Of a stretch of DNA of 64,000 nucleotides, positions 61,604 through 64,000 are shown in pieces; within the stretch, counting starts at the first letter, position 1, and each line of letters starts with the position of its first letter. The notes under the pieces are model-generated. The model did not search any database and had not been told where the DNA came from. It saw only the letters and a list, made by a program, of their open reading frames with translations. Origin of the DNA: Clostridioides difficile_D (GTDB lineage Bacteria > Bacillota > Clostridia > Peptostreptococcales > Peptostreptococcaceae); contig OX244046.1 in NCBI GenBank assembly GCA_945861085.1, positions 1,178,001 through 1,242,000 of the forward strand, written 5' to 3'. A program made the position numbers and the translations under genes.

Positions 61604-62842
61604 ATGAAGAAAAGAGTAGTAATAACAGGACTTGGATGTGTTACACCGTTGGGAACGGGAAAAGAGGAGTTCTGGAGCAATATAAAATCTGGAGTATCTG
61701 GTATAGATAAAATAACTAATTTCGATGCTAGCACGTATCAAACTCAGATAGCAGGAGAAGTTAAGAATTTTCATCCAGAAGAATATATAAGCAAAAAAGA
61801 ATTGAAGAGATTAGATAAATTTGCTCAATTTGCAATAGTATCTGCAAAATTAGCAGTTAAAGATGCAAATCTTGATTTAGATAAAGTTGATAGAGAGCGT
61901 GTTGGTGTTATAATAGGTTCTGGAATAGGTGGAGTTGAAGCAATAGAAACTCAGCATAAAATTCTTTTGGAAAAAGGAAATAAAAGAGTAAGCTCACTTT
62001 TTGTACCTATGATGATAGGAAATATGGCAGCTGGTCAAGTTTCAATATTTTTAGGCGCAAAAGGACCTAATACTAATGTGTGTACAGCTTGTGCATCAGG
62101 GACTCATTCAATAGGTGATGCTTTTAAGGTTATACAAAGAGGTGATGCAGATATTATGGTAGCTGGGGGTTCTGAAGCTGCTGTAACAGGTCTTGCTTTT
62201 GCCGGATTCTGTAATATGAAGGCTATGTCAACTAGAAATGATGACCCTAAAACTGCATCACGACCATTTGATAAAGACAGAGATGGTTTTGTAATGGGAG
62301 AAGGAGCAGGTATCGTTATATTAGAAGATTTGGAACATGCTTTAGCGAGAGGTGCTAAAATATATGCAGAAGTAGTTGGATATGGTTTAACTGCTGATGC
62401 ATATCATATGACAACTCCAGCTGAAAATGGAGAGGGAGCAGCCAGATCTATGAATATGGCTTTGAAAGATGGAAATGTTCCATTAGAAGAAGTAGATTAT
62501 ATAAATGCTCATGGTACTTCAACTTATTACAATGATTTGTATGAAACTATGGCTATAAAGACTGTATTTGGAGAAAAGGCATATGATTTATGTGTATCAT
62601 CAACTAAATCTATGACTGGTCACTTACTAGGAGCATCAGGTGCTATAGAAGCTGTTGTTTGTGCTATGAGTATAGAAGATAATTTTGTACCTCCAACTAT
62701 AAACATACAAGAAGTTGGAGAAGATTTGGACTTAGATTATGTTCCAAATCAAGGTAAAGAAAAAAATATTAGATATGCACTATCAAATTCTTTAGGATTT
62801 GGTGGACATAATGCTACAATAGTACTAAAAAAATATGTATAA
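61604..62842 (+). CDS. fabF: beta-ketoacyl-ACP synthase II
   Basis: 412 aa. Elongation condensing enzyme: C163 (CTACASGTHS), His in INAHGTSTYYNDLYE and His in KSMTGHLLGASGAIEA. SNSLGFGGHNATIVL ends it. GTGGAGG before ATG. Last gene of the operon. fabZ and acc genes are not in the window. Confidence 0.96.
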   Translation: MKKRVVITGLGCVTPLGTGKEEFWSNIKSGVSGIDKITNFDASTYQTQIAGEVKNFHPEEYISKKELKRLDKFAQFAIVSAKLAVKDANLDLDKVDRERVGVIIGSGIGGVEAIETQHKILLEKGNKRVSSLFVPMMIGNMAAGQVSIFLGAKGPNTNVCTACASGTHSIGDAFKVIQRGDADIMVAGGSEAAVTGLAFAGFCNMKAMSTRNDDPKTASRPFDKDRDGFVMGEGAGIVILEDLEHALARGAKIYAEVVGYGLTADAYHMTTPAENGEGAARSMNMALKDGNVPLEEVDYINAHGTSTYYNDLYETMAIKTVFGEKAYDLCVSSTKSMTGHLLGASGAIEAVVCAMSIEDNFVPPTINIQEVGEDLDLDYVPNQGKEKNIRYALSNSLGFGGHNATIVLKKYV

Positions 62843-62854
62843 TTAAATATTAAG

Positions 62855-62944
62855 TATAAAGTTAAAATAAGTACTTATTTTAACTTTATAAATTTATATT
62901 GACTTAAATTTAAAGTCTCCTAAATTATTTTAGGAGATTTTTTT
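62855..62944 (+). terminator. double terminator after fabF
   Basis: A 16-bp perfect stem (62855-62870 with 62875-62890) is followed by TCTCCTAAA/TTTAGGAGA (62916-62924 with 62929-62937) with seven T. The second is the true terminator. Confidence 0.8.
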
Positions 62945-63065
62945 ATTAAGATTTAATTCTAGCATATGTTGTAAATCATTTTGATATATTGTATTATTAA
63001 TTATTAAGAGGTTATTTATATATGCAAGTTGTCATTCTACAATATACAAAAGGAGGACTAAAATT

Positions 63066-64000
63066 TTGAATTTTAGACTACCAAAAAAAAGGTTACCCAA
63101 AAAGTTAATTTTTATATGTATAGTACTTATTAGTATTATTTTGTTTGTAAAATATGACCAAAATGGACTGAAAGAAAGAGAAATTATAAATAAGGGAAAA
63201 TATATGTCTGAAAGTCTTGTGGCAGATAAAGAGTATGATGAAGCAAAAAAAGTGGTTAAGACTTCTTTTGAATCTATCCCAGAAAAAAAATATAATAAAG
63301 TATATAATGAAGTTTGGGATATGTTAAAGACTATTTCATATGTTCCAGATGGAACGAAGATAGTCATTGATTCTTTAGAAAAGATGAGAGAATCAGATGT
63401 AAAGTTATCTGATGAGTGTAGATTTAATATAGAAAAAAGATTAGCATCAGTGTACATAATGGATAATAATTATTCTAAAGCAGTAGATTTAACTGTAAAA
63501 TCTATAAAATTGGCTGAGAAGTTGGGGAATAATTATGAAAAAGCAAGACTAGATGTTGATTTGGCGAGCATACTTTTAAAGGTAGGTAGCTATGAAACAG
63601 CAGAGAAATTAATAAAAGATTCTTTTAAGATAGATATTGACGAAGGTGAAAAAAATGGAATGGTTAGATTATATGCTCTTATAAATCTAGCAGAAATATA
63701 TATAGAGGTGGGAGAATATGATAAAGCCATTGAAATAAGTAGCAGAGTAAAAGATTATAAAAAATTTGTAAATACAGATGATTACAATGATTTTGAGATA
63801 ATGGCTTCTATAATGCAGGCAAATGCGTATGTAGGAAAAAATAATGTACAAAAGGCAAAGACTTTTTTAGAAAGAGCTGATTATCTTATAAAATCTGATA
63901 GAACAGTTCATATATTAGATAAAGATATGTATTATTATATGGCAGTGGGAAATTTAGAATATAAAAGCGAAAATTATAATTCTGCAATAGATAATTATAA
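63066..64000 (+). CDS. membrane-anchored TPR-like protein, truncated by window end
   Basis: At least 311 codons, open to the window end. The TTG start follows AAAGGAGGAC. One membrane helix (about 15-30, IFICIVLISIILFVKY), then helical repeats resembling tetratricopeptide units: YSKAVDLTVKSIKLAEKLGNNYEKARLDVDLASIL, NLAEIYIEVGEYDKAIEIS, MQANAYVGKNNVQKAKTFLERADYL. The C-terminus lies outside. A GGDEF domain would fit what I recall of C. difficile at this locus, but that part is not visible. Confidence 0.75.
   Translation, partial: MNFRLPKKRLPKKLIFICIVLISIILFVKYDQNGLKEREIINKGKYMSESLVADKEYDEAKKVVKTSFESIPEKKYNKVYNEVWDMLKTISYVPDGTKIVIDSLEKMRESDVKLSDECRFNIEKRLASVYIMDNNYSKAVDLTVKSIKLAEKLGNNYEKARLDVDLASILLKVGSYETAEKLIKDSFKIDIDEGEKNGMVRLYALINLAEIYIEVGEYDKAIEISSRVKDYKKFVNTDDYNDFEIMASIMQANAYVGKNNVQKAKTFLERADYLIKSDRTVHILDKDMYYYMAVGNLEYKSENYNSAIDNY

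Overview
The window is low-GC, AT-rich Firmicute DNA. Gene content, gene order and promoter style point to Clostridioides difficile or a very close relative: a SAM-I riboswitch before hom, a FapR-controlled fab operon with fabK, an rnfCDGEAB cluster, an orphan phase-variation recombinase matching recV, and a CwlA-type SH3/NlpC hydrolase. Most genes are on the + strand. No phage, insertion sequence, CRISPR array or rRNA was seen. There is one tRNA (Leu, anticodon CAA).

Positions 1-6900 are accessory: regulators (XRE-cupin, AraC-GyrI, a small XRE repressor with a membrane partner), a metallophosphoesterase, a nitroreductase, and a degenerate radical-SAM/SPASM-like protein lacking its cluster cysteines. 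Between 2950 and 3677 lie two paralogous small-RNA units flanking a zinc-ribbon gene. They share a promoter with an identical direct repeat, a hairpin with a compensatory base change, and an identical 17-nt pyrimidine-rich loop resembling an anti-Shine-Dalgarno sequence. This is the strongest candidate here for an undescribed system.

Positions 7140-16900 carry polA-coaE-lytic transglycosylase-peptide-binding lipoprotein, a copper chaperone with a CsoR-like site, a hypothetical protein, a glyoxalase, cwlA and a SPOR-domain membrane protein. Positions 17080-22169 encode the Rnf ferredoxin:NAD+ oxidoreductase. Positions 22389-32777 are the cell-shape and division block: maf, radC, mreBCD, an unusually long class B PBP, minCDE, rodA, then mgsA.

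Positions 33977-42310 hold a divergent flavodiiron protein gene with a near-perfect sigma-B promoter, then a radical SAM/DUF2344 pair, RNase G and the rplU-prp-rpmA-obg-yhbY ribosome cluster behind an L21 leader. Next come riboswitch-controlled hom, recV and ylbJ on the - strand, and a lactate-utilisation operon (FadR-type regulator, lactate racemase LarA, EtfB, EtfA with an extra ferredoxin domain, FAD lactate dehydrogenase) with its operator.

The right end has tmcAL, ackA, a DUF177 gene, rpmF, then fapR-plsX-fabH-fabK-fabD-fabG-acpP-fabF under a FapR operator, and finally a TPR-like membrane-anchored protein cut by the window end. Start codons were set by ribosome-binding sites, so several differ from the longest open frame. 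All functional assignments come from reading motifs; no database search was run.
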